Shown in pieces: positions 16,680 through 24,936 of a stretch of 32,855 nucleotides of DNA. The first letter of the stretch is position 1. Every line of letters begins with the position of its first letter. The position numbers and the translations under genes are program-made. The stretch is from Candidatus Solibacter usitatus. GTDB taxonomy: Bacteria > Acidobacteriota > Terriglobia > Bryobacterales > Bryobacteraceae. The stretch lies in assembly GCA_016213245.1 (NCBI GenBank), contig JACRBC010000011.1, forward strand, positions 1-32,855. Reading direction: 5' to 3'. The notes below the pieces were generated by a model, which was not told the origin of the DNA, ran no database searches, and saw nothing but the letters and a program-made list of their open reading frames with translations.

Positions 16680-16701
16680 CACTGATATGTTAGTACGAAC
16701 G
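16680..16701. promoter_or_regulatory. 22-bp divergent promoter/operator between SDR and uxaE
   Basis: The whole gap is 22 bp. GTT-A-GTAC-G-AAC (16689-16700) is an imperfect palindrome with matching GTT/AAC arms around a self-complementary GTAC, the form of many GntR-family operators. TAACAT (minus strand, 16692-16687) lies seven bases before the SDR ATG; TATGTT (16686-16691) lies ten bases before the uxaE ATG. Neither gene has a Shine-Dalgarno, so both may be leaderless and controlled by one bound protein. Confidence 0.5.
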
Positions 16702-17931
16702 ATGTCCTCAGCACTCACTCTCGGCAGGTTTTCACTGGGTATGGGCGACCGCTTCGCCCAGCAGGGCCGCGCCCAACTGGCGGCCTGTCAGAAGGCGGCC
16801 GCCGCCGGTGTCAACGTCATACCCGTCTGGAACAAGAGCAACCGCGAGCACCTGATCGTCGGCTCCGAACCGTCCGGCGTGCGCGCGGAGGCGGATGCCG
16901 CCGTGGCTGCCCTGGGCTGGGCGTCCAGTTACCATGTGGACGCTGACCACATCAACCTGGGCACCGTCGAGCGATTCATCGCGCCCAGCGACTTCTTCAC
17001 GCTGGACGTGGCCGGCGCCATCGGCACGCCCTGCGGACAGGCATCGATCAATGACTTCGTGAAGCGCTACGGTGATTTCGGCGGCGCGTTCGGGCTGACC
17101 ATCGGCAAAGTCCGCGAAGCTGCCGGTAAGTACCTCCACGCCGTCGAGGAGGCCGGTCGCATCTACCGCCGCGTGGAGCAGGCCAAGGGCGCCGGCGCCT
17201 TCATCACCGAGGTTTCGATGGACGAGACGGACTTGCCACAGACGCCGGACCAACTGCTCGTCATCCTCGCCGCACTGTCGGCGGAAGGCGTTCCCGCGCA
17301 GACCATCGCCCCCAAATTCACCGGCCGCTTCAATAAGGGCGTGGACTATGTCGGGGACGTGGAGCAGTTCGAACGGGAGTTTAACGACGACATCGCCGTC
17401 ATCGCCCACGCCGTCAGCCGCTACGGCCTGCCGGCCAACCTCAAGCTGAGCGTCCACTCCGGCAGCGACAAGTTCTCCATCTGTCCGGCCATCGCGCGGG
17501 CGCTCAAGGCCAGCGGCGCGGGCGTGCATCTGAAGACCGCCGGCACGACGTGGCTCGAGGAACTGATCGGCCTGGCCGAGGCCGGCGGCGAGGCCCTGGC
17601 CCTGGCCAGGGAGGTCTACGCGGAGGCCTTCGCGCATGCCTCGGCGCTTTGCGCCCCCTACGCCGCGGTGATCGACATCGACGAGTCCCGTCTGCCCCAG
17701 CCGTCGGAAGTCAATTCCTGGAGCCCGGCCGAGTATGCCGGCGCCCTGCGCCATGAGCAGTCCTGCCCGGCCTTCAACCCGCACCTCCGGCAGTTGCTAC
17801 ACGTGGGCTACAAGGTGGCGGCGAAAATGGGAGAGCGCTATCTGGGCACGGTGCGCGAATGTGAAGAGAGCGTCGCGCGCAACGTCACCGCCAACCTCCA
17901 CGACCGCCACATTGAGCGCGTCTTTGCTTAA
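16702..17931 (+). CDS. uxaE: Tagaturonate/fructuronate epimerase
   Basis: A 409-residue cytoplasmic enzyme of the tagaturonate epimerase family, which interconverts D-tagaturonate and D-fructuronate and so lets galacturonate enter the glucuronate branch of hexuronate breakdown. Recognisable segments are the N-terminal LGRFSLGMGDRFAQQG, the metal-site-like HVDADHINLGTVERFIAPSDFFTLDVAGAIG, SVHSGSDKFSIC near residue 255, and HLKTAGTTWLEELIGLAEAGG. It is somewhat shorter than the Thermotoga enzyme. ATG 16702 was chosen over ATG 16687; longer in-frame extensions overlap the SDR gene. It ends eight bases before the stop of the convergent cyanophycin synthetase gene. Other pathway genes (uxaC, uxuA, kdgK) are not in the window. 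Confidence 0.88.
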   Translation: MSSALTLGRFSLGMGDRFAQQGRAQLAACQKAAAAGVNVIPVWNKSNREHLIVGSEPSGVRAEADAAVAALGWASSYHVDADHINLGTVERFIAPSDFFTLDVAGAIGTPCGQASINDFVKRYGDFGGAFGLTIGKVREAAGKYLHAVEEAGRIYRRVEQAKGAGAFITEVSMDETDLPQTPDQLLVILAALSAEGVPAQTIAPKFTGRFNKGVDYVGDVEQFEREFNDDIAVIAHAVSRYGLPANLKLSVHSGSDKFSICPAIARALKASGAGVHLKTAGTTWLEELIGLAEAGGEALALAREVYAEAFAHASALCAPYAAVIDIDESRLPQPSEVNSWSPAEYAGALRHEQSCPAFNPHLRQLLHVGYKVAAKMGERYLGTVRECEESVARNVTANLHDRHIERVFA

Positions 17932-17939
17932 CTTAACCG

Positions 17940-20708
17940 CTAGTACGGCTTGGCCCCGAGCGGCGCTTCGGCGTACACCCCGTTGCAGTACTCCCACGTC
18001 ATGTACACCCGCGCCGGCGCCATCATCACCGGCACGTCCTCGTCGGCCTCCAGGTCCGGACCGTGCGGCTCGTGGAACTTCACTTCCAGCGGCTCCGGCG
18101 CATGGTCCATCTTGGCCAGGTAGTGACGCATGTAGTCCATCGTTTCGTCGATCTCATCGGCCTGCAGCAGCACCACGTCCCCAGGCTCCAGCGTGTTCAG
18201 CGTGTGCTCCACCGCCGCCACCGGCCCGATGATGCCTTCCACCTGTTTCGCCTTCGACGTGCCCTCCATACCCTTGCGGAACAGGTCGATGATCTCGCCC
18301 TGCTTGCGGCCGCGCATGTAGTGGCCTTCGTACAGGATCACGCGGTCGAAGTACCCGCCGATCAGCTTGCCCATCGCCACCATGTCGGCGTCGCGGCGGT
18401 CCCCCGCGGCCGAATACAACGCCACTCTCCGCTTACCCGGGAATGTCTCCAGGGCGCTGATCATGGCCTTCAGCGCGTCCATGTTGTGGCCGTAGTCCAC
18501 CACCACCGTCGCGCCCTTGATCTCCAGAATGTTAAACCGCCCCGGCACCTTGCTCATGTCCGATCCGAACGTGCTCGAGCGGACCGCCAGAGTCTCGTTG
18601 GGGATTCCCAGGCACCAGGCTGCCGCCAGAGCGGCCAGCGTGTTTTCCACCTCGAACGCGATCCTGCCCTTGTAAGTCAGCGGCACCCGGCCGACCGTGG
18701 TAATCACCTGTTCGCGGCCCTCTTCAGAGACCACGATCTCGCCGTCGCGCACGAAGATCGCCCTGCCTCCCTCCCTGCGATGGGCGGCCAGCACCGGATG
18801 GTCGCCGTCGATGGCGAAGTACATCACCTTTCCCGGGCAGTGGGGAGCCATCCCCACCACCAGCGGATCGGTGGCGTTCAGAACCGCTGTGCCGTTCTCG
18901 CCCACCACGTCCACGATCACCCGCTTCACCTTCGCCAGGTCTTCCGGCGTGTTGATGTCGCTCAATCCCAGGTGGTCGCCCTCGCCGATATTGGTCACCA
19001 CGGCCACGTCGCACTCGTTGAACGCCAGCCCGGCCCGCAGCACTCCGCCGCGCGCCGTCTCGAAAACGGCGGCGTCCACGTTGGGGTTCATCAGCACGTT
19101 GCGCGCGCTCAGCGGCCCGCTGCAGTCGCCGCTGTCGATGCGCCGGTCGCCCACGTAGATGCCGTCCGTGCACGTCATGCCGATCCGCTTGCCGTTGCCC
19201 TTCAGCAGGTGCGCGACAAACCGCGTCACCGTGGTCTTGCCGTTGATTCCCGTCACCGCCACGATCGGGATGCGGCCGTTCTCTTCCGGCTTGTACAGCA
19301 GGTCGACGATGGCTTCTCCCACCGGCCGCGGATCGCCCACCGACGGCGCCAGGTGCATGCGGAGCCCCGGCGCAGCGTTGATCTCCACAATAATGCCGCC
19401 CTGCTCTTCCAGCGGTACCGTGATGTCGCTGGCGATGATGTCCACTCCCGTAATGTCCAGCCCGATCACGCGCGCCGCGTCCACGGCCCTGGCGGCCACC
19501 TCCGGGTGCACCTGGTCGGTCACGTCGATCGCCTGTCCGCCCGTGCTCAGGTTGGCGTTCCGGCGGATGTAGACCACCTCGCCCTTCGCCGGCGCCGACT
19601 GCGGCGTATAGCCCTGGTCCGTCAGGACGTTCAGCGCCACCTGGTCGATGTGCACCTTGCTCAATGCCTTGGCATGGTGTTCGCCGCGCCGCGGGTCCTG
19701 GTTCAGCACGTCCACCAGGTACTCAATGGTGTGCACACCGTCGCCCATCACCTGGGCCGGCTCGCGCCGCGCCGCCGCCACCAGCTTGTCGCCTACCACC
19801 AGCAGCCGGTAGTCATGGCCCTGTGCGAACTTCTCCACCATCACCGACGAGCTCTCTTCTGAGGCCGCCGCGTAGGCCGCCTTCACCTGCTCCTCCGTCG
19901 TCAGGTTGGTCGCCACGCCGCGGCCCTGGTTGCCGTCCTGCGGCTTCACCACCACCGGCACCCCGATGCTCTGCGCCGTCGACCAGGCATCCTCGGCGTC
20001 GTCCACCACATACCCCTCGGCCACCGGCACGCCCGCCGCCTGCAGCAATTGCCGCGTCAGATCCTTGTCCTGTGCGATGGATTCGGCGATGGAACCGGTC
20101 TGGTCGGTCTCCGCCGCCCGGATCCGCCGCTGCTTCGACCCGTAGCCGAACTGCACCAGGCTGTGCCGGTTCAGCCGGTGGAACGGGATGTTGCGCCGCC
20201 GCGCCGCCTGCACAATGGCGTTCGTGCTCGGCCCCAGCAGCCTGCTCTCGGCCAGGTCGGTCAGCTTCTCCACCGTCGCGGCCACGTCAAACGGCGTGTT
20301 GTTCACCGCCGCCAGGCACAGCTCGCGCGCCGCTTCCAGGCAGGCCTTGGCGTGCGTCTCTTCCTTGTACTTGAACGTGATCTTGTAGACGCCGTGCTCG
20401 GCCGTGGACCTGGCTCGTCCGTACGACACCTCCACGCCCGACAGCGCCTGCAGTTCCAGCGTCACGTGCTCCAGGATGTGGGCCAGGTAGGTGCCCCGCC
20501 GCAGCCGCTCAAAGAAGCCGCCCCGCTCACCCACGCTGCAACGGTGCTCGACCATCGAGGGCAACCAGCTCATCAGCCGCTCGTTGAAGCCGGGGATCTC
20601 GTCCGACCCCTTATCGTTCAGTTCGCCGAGGTCGACCCACGCTTCAATCACCGGGAAGTTCGCCCAGATGTTCGGACCACGCAGCGCCAGGACTTTACGG
20701 AATTCCAT
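17940..20708 (-). CDS. cphA: Cyanophycin synthetase
   Basis: A 922-residue cytoplasmic enzyme that polymerises aspartate and arginine into cyanophycin, a nitrogen reserve, using ATP. Three parts are visible: an N-terminal domain (about 1-165), an ATP-grasp domain (about 215-480; VVKPQDGNQGRGVATN, VMVEKFAQGHDYRLLVVGDKLVAAARREPAQVMGDG, EINAAPGLRMH) that adds the backbone Asp, and a Mur-ligase-like domain with the P-loop VTGINGKTTVTRF near 487-495 that adds the Arg side chain. It is slightly longer than the typical 870-900 residues. It faces the divergent ABC/DUF1854 operon across a 268-bp promoter region and converges with uxaE (8-bp gap). No cyanophycinase gene is present in the window. Confidence 0.96.
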   Translation of the reverse strand: MEFRKVLALRGPNIWANFPVIEAWVDLGELNDKGSDEIPGFNERLMSWLPSMVEHRCSVGERGGFFERLRRGTYLAHILEHVTLELQALSGVEVSYGRARSTAEHGVYKITFKYKEETHAKACLEAARELCLAAVNNTPFDVAATVEKLTDLAESRLLGPSTNAIVQAARRRNIPFHRLNRHSLVQFGYGSKQRRIRAAETDQTGSIAESIAQDKDLTRQLLQAAGVPVAEGYVVDDAEDAWSTAQSIGVPVVVKPQDGNQGRGVATNLTTEEQVKAAYAAASEESSSVMVEKFAQGHDYRLLVVGDKLVAAARREPAQVMGDGVHTIEYLVDVLNQDPRRGEHHAKALSKVHIDQVALNVLTDQGYTPQSAPAKGEVVYIRRNANLSTGGQAIDVTDQVHPEVAARAVDAARVIGLDITGVDIIASDITVPLEEQGGIIVEINAAPGLRMHLAPSVGDPRPVGEAIVDLLYKPEENGRIPIVAVTGINGKTTVTRFVAHLLKGNGKRIGMTCTDGIYVGDRRIDSGDCSGPLSARNVLMNPNVDAAVFETARGGVLRAGLAFNECDVAVVTNIGEGDHLGLSDINTPEDLAKVKRVIVDVVGENGTAVLNATDPLVVGMAPHCPGKVMYFAIDGDHPVLAAHRREGGRAIFVRDGEIVVSEEGREQVITTVGRVPLTYKGRIAFEVENTLAALAAAWCLGIPNETLAVRSSTFGSDMSKVPGRFNILEIKGATVVVDYGHNMDALKAMISALETFPGKRRVALYSAAGDRRDADMVAMGKLIGGYFDRVILYEGHYMRGRKQGEIIDLFRKGMEGTSKAKQVEGIIGPVAAVEHTLNTLEPGDVVLLQADEIDETMDYMRHYLAKMDHAPEPLEVKFHEPHGPDLEADEDVPVMMAPARVYMTWEYCNGVYAEAPLGAKPY

Positions 20709-20976
20709 TTGTTTTCTATCTCTTCCGGGAACCCTGCCCCTGGCTGATCACAGCCGGGCTGGGCTCTTGCCAGTTCCAATCTTACCTGTGATTTACGAAG
20801 TTTAAGACGCCTACCCCTATTTCGTAAGCCGGCACTCCCTATCCAGGGGATGCTCGCGGGCCGCCGCTGGCGGGATCATCGCCGCAGGCATGGTTATACT
20901 GGACATGAAGGGGCTGGGCCTTTCCCGGCGCCCGGCCGTCGCTCCGCCGCGGTCAGTGCCATCGAAACACCCCTAA
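20709..20976. promoter_or_regulatory. Divergent cphA / ABC-transporter promoter region
   Basis: 268 bp without a recognised gene. TTACGAA (20793-20799) and TTCGTAA (20821-20827) form a perfect inverted repeat with a 21-bp spacer, 28 bp centre to centre. For cphA (minus strand) a TAAGAT -10-like hexamer lies at 20784-20779, with CTTAAA 16 bases upstream, so the left arm would sit inside the promoter. For the plus-strand genes TATACT lies at 20895-20900. Just after it an ATG at 20905 opens a 23-codon frame ending at TAA 20974-20976, directly before the ABC start; it may be a leader peptide or chance. Confidence 0.5.
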
Positions 20977-23274
20977 ATGACTGAATCCAATGAGACTTGG
21001 GGAACTTGTCCGGCCTGGGCCAAAAGCCTGGTAGAAGCCGAACTCGCGCCCGGCGAGTCTCCGCTGGCCTGGTTCGAGCCGGACCTCGATACCCGCCTCC
21101 GCTACGCCGCCGGCCTGGTCGTCCTCACCGGCCGCCGCGTCCTCTCCTACGGTTTCGGCCCGGACTCCCGCGCTGGTGGCCGCTCCCCCGGCGCCCCCCT
21201 CTCCCAAAACGCCTTTCCCCTCACCCCCGCCACCCGCCTCCGCGCCCACGACCATGCCGGCGTCGGCAGACTGGAGCTCCTCGACGACTCCCGCCGCCTC
21301 GCCCAGTGGCGCTACACCGTCAACCGCGCCCCCGGCGCCCAGCGCCTGCTGGACCGCCACGAGGCGCTCCGCCGGGACGTTCCGCCCGCCCCGCCCGCCT
21401 CCACCATCGCCGAGACCGCCGAGTGCGTCCTCTGCGGCGCCATGTTCAGCGCCGATCTCCACGCCTGCAGCGAATGCGGCAACCCGGTCTCCCGCCCCCC
21501 GCTGCGCTCCCTGATGCGCCTCTTTTCGCTCGCCCGGAACCACCTGGGCATGACCCTGCTCGGCTTCCTCCTCACCCTCTCCAGCACCGCCGCCGGCCTC
21601 ATCCCGCCCTACGTCACCATGCCGCTGCTGGACAAGGTCCTCATCCCCTTTCAAAACGGCAACCCCGTGGACTTCGGCCTGGTCCGCTTCTACCTCGCCG
21701 CTCTGGCCGGCGCCTCCGTCCTGGCCTGGGTGCTCGGCTGGGCACAAACCTACGTTCTGGCCTGGGTCAGCGAGCGCGTCTCGGCCGACCTGCGCAACAT
21801 GACCTACGCCCACCTCCACCGCCTTTCGCTGGAGTACTTCGGCGGCAAGCGCACAGGCGACCTCATCTCGCGCGTCTCCAGCGACACCGACCGCATCTGT
21901 TACTTCCTCTCCGTCTACGTCCTGGACTTCGCCACCGACGTCCTGATGCTCATCATGACCGCCGGCATCCTGCTCAGCGTCAATGTGAACCTGGCCATCG
22001 TCACCCTCGTCCCCATCCCCGTCATCTCCTACATGGTCCACCGCGTCCAGAGCCGCCTGCGCCGCGGCTTCTCCTCCGGCAACCGCGCCTGGGCCGAGAT
22101 GACCTCCATCCTGGCCGATACCATCCCCGGCATCCGCGTCGTCAAGGCCTTCGCCCAGGGCAAACGCGAAGTCGAGCGCTTCAGGCGCGCCAACGATCGC
22201 GTCCTCCACGCCAACGACAAGGTCAACAGGATCTGGTCGTTCTTCACCCCCATGGTCGTGCTGCTCACCGACACGGGGCTCCTCATCATCTGGATGTTCG
22301 GCGTCCACCGCGTCTCCCAGCGCGCCATCACGGTCGGTGTCCTCACTGCCTTTGTCGCCTACATCAGCCGCTTCTACGCGCGGCTGGACTCCATGAGCCG
22401 CATGGTCTCGGCCACCCAGCGCGCCGCCGCCAGCGCGCAACGTGTCTTCGGTATCCTGGACTGCGTTCCCAAGGTCTCTGAGCCCAAGGAACCCGTCGAT
22501 CCCGGCCGCCTGCAGGGGGCGATCGCCATCCGCCGCGTCGGCTTCCGTTACGGCGCCCGTCCCATCCTCCGCGGCATCGATCTCGACATCCGGCCTGGCG
22601 AAATGATCGGCCTGGTGGGGCCCAGCGGCGCCGGCAAGACCACCATCATCAACCTCCTCTGCCGCTTCTACGACGTCACCGAGGGCGCCATCCTGGTCGA
22701 CGGCACAGATATCCGCAACTTCCCCATCGCCGCCTACCGCCGCCACATCGGCCTGGTCCTCCAGGAGCCCTTTCTTTTCTATGGGACCATCGCCGAAAAC
22801 ATAGCCTACGGCCGCCCGGACGCCTCGCGCGACCAGATCATCTTGGCCGCCCGCGCCGCCCGCGCCCACGAGTTCATCCTGCGCCTGCCCAACGCCTACG
22901 ACTCCCTGGTGGGCGAGCGCGGCCAGTTCCTCTCCGGCGGCGAGCGCCAGCGCATCTCCATCGCCCGCGCCCTGCTCATCGACCCGCGCATCCTGATCCT
23001 CGACGAGGCCACCTCCTCGGTCGACACCGAGACCGAACGCGAGATCCAACTCGCCCTGGCCAACCTCGTCCAGGGCCGCACCACCATCGCCATCGCCCAC
23101 CGCCTCAGCACGCTCCAGCGCGCCGACCGCCTGGCCGTCGTCGAGCGCGGCCGCATCACCGAAGTCGGCCCCCACGAGGAACTGCTCCAGCGCGGCGGCG
23201 CCTACGCGCGCCTCTACCGGGCGCAGTTTGAAGAAGAAGACCTGGAGAACGGGGAAGAGGAGGCCGGCGCCTGA
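20977..23274 (+). CDS. Cyanophycin-associated ABC transporter (fused permease and ATPase)
   Basis: A 765-residue half-transporter that would act as a dimer. Residues 1-140 form an uncharacterised N-terminal domain, followed by a zinc-ribbon-like C-x2-C ... C-x2-C at Cys150, Cys153, Cys164 and Cys167. The six-helix exporter-type membrane domain spans about 180-490. The ATPase domain has Walker A GPSGAGKTT at 548-556, signature LSGGERQ near 652, Walker B ILILDEATS near 671, and the H-loop AHRLS. The extra cytoplasmic N-terminus and the DUF1854 partner match the family found beside cyanophycin synthetases. Whether it exports a substrate, or supports cyanophycin turnover in another way, is unknown. 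Its TGA overlaps the DUF1854 ATG by one base. Confidence 0.92.
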   Translation: MTESNETWGTCPAWAKSLVEAELAPGESPLAWFEPDLDTRLRYAAGLVVLTGRRVLSYGFGPDSRAGGRSPGAPLSQNAFPLTPATRLRAHDHAGVGRLELLDDSRRLAQWRYTVNRAPGAQRLLDRHEALRRDVPPAPPASTIAETAECVLCGAMFSADLHACSECGNPVSRPPLRSLMRLFSLARNHLGMTLLGFLLTLSSTAAGLIPPYVTMPLLDKVLIPFQNGNPVDFGLVRFYLAALAGASVLAWVLGWAQTYVLAWVSERVSADLRNMTYAHLHRLSLEYFGGKRTGDLISRVSSDTDRICYFLSVYVLDFATDVLMLIMTAGILLSVNVNLAIVTLVPIPVISYMVHRVQSRLRRGFSSGNRAWAEMTSILADTIPGIRVVKAFAQGKREVERFRRANDRVLHANDKVNRIWSFFTPMVVLLTDTGLLIIWMFGVHRVSQRAITVGVLTAFVAYISRFYARLDSMSRMVSATQRAAASAQRVFGILDCVPKVSEPKEPVDPGRLQGAIAIRRVGFRYGARPILRGIDLDIRPGEMIGLVGPSGAGKTTIINLLCRFYDVTEGAILVDGTDIRNFPIAAYRRHIGLVLQEPFLFYGTIAENIAYGRPDASRDQIILAARAARAHEFILRLPNAYDSLVGERGQFLSGGERQRISIARALLIDPRILILDEATSSVDTETEREIQLALANLVQGRTTIAIAHRLSTLQRADRLAVVERGRITEVGPHEELLQRGGAYARLYRAQFEEEDLENGEEEAGA

Positions 23275-23732
23275 TGTTCACCCTCTCCCGCGACTCCTTC
23301 GATCGTCTCGTCCTCACCACCGGGGACGGCGTCGCCCACACCGGCGTCGAGCCGGTCCGCGCCTTCCCTCTGTCGGACCCCGGCCACGCCCTCTCCCTCT
23401 GCGACGCCGAGGGCCGCGAAGTCGCCTTCATCGACGATCTCTCCCAACTGCCGCCCGATCTCCGCCGGACGCTCGAAGCCGAACTCGCCCAGCGCGAATT
23501 CGTCCCCACCATCACCCGCATCATCAACACCCCGCCCGACACCGAGCCCGCCCACTGGCACGTCGAGACCGACCGCGGCATCACCACCTTTCAACTCGAC
23601 AGCGAGGACTACGTCCACCGCCACGACACCTGGCACTTCTCCATCGTCGACTCCCGCGGCATCCGCTACCACATCCCCGACGCCCGCCGCCTCGACCACC
23701 ACTCCCGCCGCGTCCTGGACCGCTTCCTGTAG
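23274..23732 (+). CDS. DUF1854 protein linked to cyanophycin metabolism
   Basis: A 152-residue soluble protein of the DUF1854 family, which is repeatedly found with cyanophycin synthetase and the fused ABC transporter; its biochemical role is not established. Typical segments are ALSLCDAEGREVAFIDDLSQLP, LEAELAQREFVPTITRI, WHVETDRGITTFQLDSEDYVH, and the C-terminal GIRYHIPDARRLDHHSRRVLDRF. There is no signal peptide or membrane helix. Its start overlaps the transporter stop (TGATG), which implies coupled synthesis and a possible complex with the transporter's cytoplasmic N-terminus. That partnership is inference. Confidence 0.9.
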   Translation: MFTLSRDSFDRLVLTTGDGVAHTGVEPVRAFPLSDPGHALSLCDAEGREVAFIDDLSQLPPDLRRTLEAELAQREFVPTITRIINTPPDTEPAHWHVETDRGITTFQLDSEDYVHRHDTWHFSIVDSRGIRYHIPDARRLDHHSRRVLDRFL

Positions 23733-23815
23733 CGAGCGCGTCAGACAGCCGCTACCGCCAGCCCATAGAGCCGCGAGCGGTAGCGAGCGGGTCAGCACCA
23801 CCCTTGCTTGCTGAC
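23729..23815. repeat. Composite intergenic repeat with nested hairpins
   Basis: GTAGCGAGCGCGTCAG (23729-23744, covering the DUF1854 stop) is repeated as GTAGCGAGCGGGTCAG (23780-23795), 15 of 16 bases identical. Between and across them, CGCTACCGC (23750-23758) pairs with GCGGTAGCG (23777-23785), and GTCAGC (23791-23796) pairs with GCTGAC (23810-23815). The loop contains AGAGCCGCGAGCGG (23767-23780), identical to 8537-8550. It resembles a REP-like mobile hairpin or an end-of-operon structure. No T-run follows. Confidence 0.55.
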
Positions 23816-23916
23816 AGTCTCCAACCCGTACTATCCCCTCACCCCCGCCCGCGTCGCATGAGATCGCCTCCCCAGGGCATAATGGAAACGTCCGCTCCCA
23901 GCCGCCGGAAACCCGC

Positions 23917-24543
23917 GTGCCCCACCGCCACCTGCTCTTCTACAAACCCTACGGCGTCCTCACTCAGTTCACCGACCAGTCCGGCGCCGGCCGCCCCACG
24001 CTGAAGGACTTCATCCCCGTCCCCGACGTCTACCCGGCCGGCCGCCTCGACCACGACAGCGAAGGCCTCCTGCTACTTACCGGCGACGGCGCGCTCCAGG
24101 CCCGTCTCACCGACCCGCGCTACGCCCATCCCCGCACCTACTGGGCGCAGGTCGAAGGCATTGCCACACCGGAGGCCCTCCGCCGCCTCGCCCGAGGCGT
24201 CACCATCCAGGGCTACCGCACACGGCCCGCCACCGCACGCCTCCTCCCCGCCGAACCTCCCCTTCCCCCTCGAAATCCGCCCATCCGGTTCCGCAAGTCC
24301 ATCCCCACTTCCTGGATCGAGCTCATTCTCACCGAGGGCCGCAACCGCCAGGTCCGCCGCATGACCGCCGCCGCCGGCCTTCCCACCCTGCGGCTCGTCC
24401 GCGCGGCCATCGGCGGACTCTCTCTCGAAGGTTTGCAGCCCGGCCAGTGGCGCGACCTTACCGCGGACGAACTCCTGCAAGTCGGCCGCCCGTCACCACA
24501 CACCCGGACGGCAGCTTTACGACCTCGAACACCGCATCCTTAA
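23917..24543 (+). CDS. 23S rRNA pseudouridine synthase (RluE/RsuA family)
   Basis: A 208-residue RNA-modifying enzyme that isomerises uridine in rRNA. The catalytic motif [14 protein letters not shown] contains Asp45. The N-terminal [13 protein letters not shown], the central KTYxxxV-like [20 protein letters not shown], and [27 protein letters not shown] are family hallmarks. There is no N-terminal S4 domain, as in RluE-type enzymes; the exact target base cannot be read from sequence. The GTG start fits the fold; the last about 18 residues after LLQVG are an unconserved Pro/Arg-rich tail. A CATAAT -10-like hexamer lies at 23879-23884. Confidence 0.9.
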   Translation: MPHRHLLFYKPYGVLTQFTDQSGAGRPTLKDFIPVPDVYPAGRLDHDSEGLLLLTGDGALQARLTDPRYAHPRTYWAQVEGIATPEALRRLARGVTIQGYRTRPATARLLPAEPPLPPRNPPIRFRKSIPTSWIELILTEGRNRQVRRMTAAAGLPTLRLVRAAIGGLSLEGLQPGQWRDLTADELLQVGRPSPHTRTAALRPRTPHP

Positions 24544-24789
24544 GTAAACCGGATTCGGCCGCCGTGTCGCGGATGTGCGGGATAGTTGCGCGCTACCTGT
24601 CTGGCATCCGCCCCGGCGATCACCGCCACCGCACGCCGTCCATCTCGGCTGCCGCGAATCCAGCGCCTCTCGCCTTGGAGGCTGCCTGGATGTCCTGGTC
24701 GGCGGTCGCATGAAGCAGCCCGATGACAAGCGCCATGCAAGCCCACCGTGAGGATGCCCCTCCCCAACCCGTTCACAGCACTTAGCAAC

Positions 24790-24817
24790 TTGAACAACCG
24801 CTCGTTTCCCCTATGCT
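24790..24817 (+). promoter_or_regulatory. Candidate sigma-70-type promoter P1
   Basis: TTGAAC at 24790-24795 and TATGCT at 24812-24817 are separated by 16 bases. Predicted start near 24824. With the terminator at 24900-24936 it would make an RNA of about 115 bases. Confidence 0.45.
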
Positions 24818-24844
24818 TTTTGTATTTTCCGCCCACCCCGCCCC

Positions 24845-24873
24845 TTGGTTTCTTTGCACCCCGCTGCTACACT
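24845..24873 (+). promoter_or_regulatory. Candidate sigma-70-type promoter P2 with extended -10
   Basis: TTGGTT at 24845-24850 and TACACT at 24868-24873 are separated by 17 bases, and TGC precedes the -10 as in extended -10 promoters. Predicted start near 24880. Confidence 0.45.
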
Positions 24874-24899
24874 CGCACCGCACATCGCGTCTTGCTCTC

Positions 24900-24936
24900 G
24901 GCGGCTGCCGCTCTTCGCGGTCAGCCGCCCTTTTTT
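24900..24936 (+). terminator. Strong intrinsic terminator
   Basis: Stem GGCGGCTG (24900-24907) with CAGCCGCC (24922-24929), continued by CCGC/GCGG with one bulged T, loop TCTTC, then six Ts at 24931-24936. Confidence 0.8.

Noticed and set aside
18063..19862. 599-codon open frame on the plus strand
   Set aside because: It is antisense to cphA, with a His/Arg/Val-rich composition typical of a shadow frame and no recognisable motif.
20953..23175. Long 740-codon open frame on the minus strand
   Set aside because: It is antisense to the ABC transporter, rich in Gly/Ala/Asp/Glu with no domain, and arises from the strong C-ending codon bias of the real gene.
24620..24736. 38-codon minus-strand ORF (starting MALVIGLLHATADQD)
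   Set aside because: Faintly protein-like, but there is no Shine-Dalgarno, no recognised family and no supporting context; possibly a decayed remnant.
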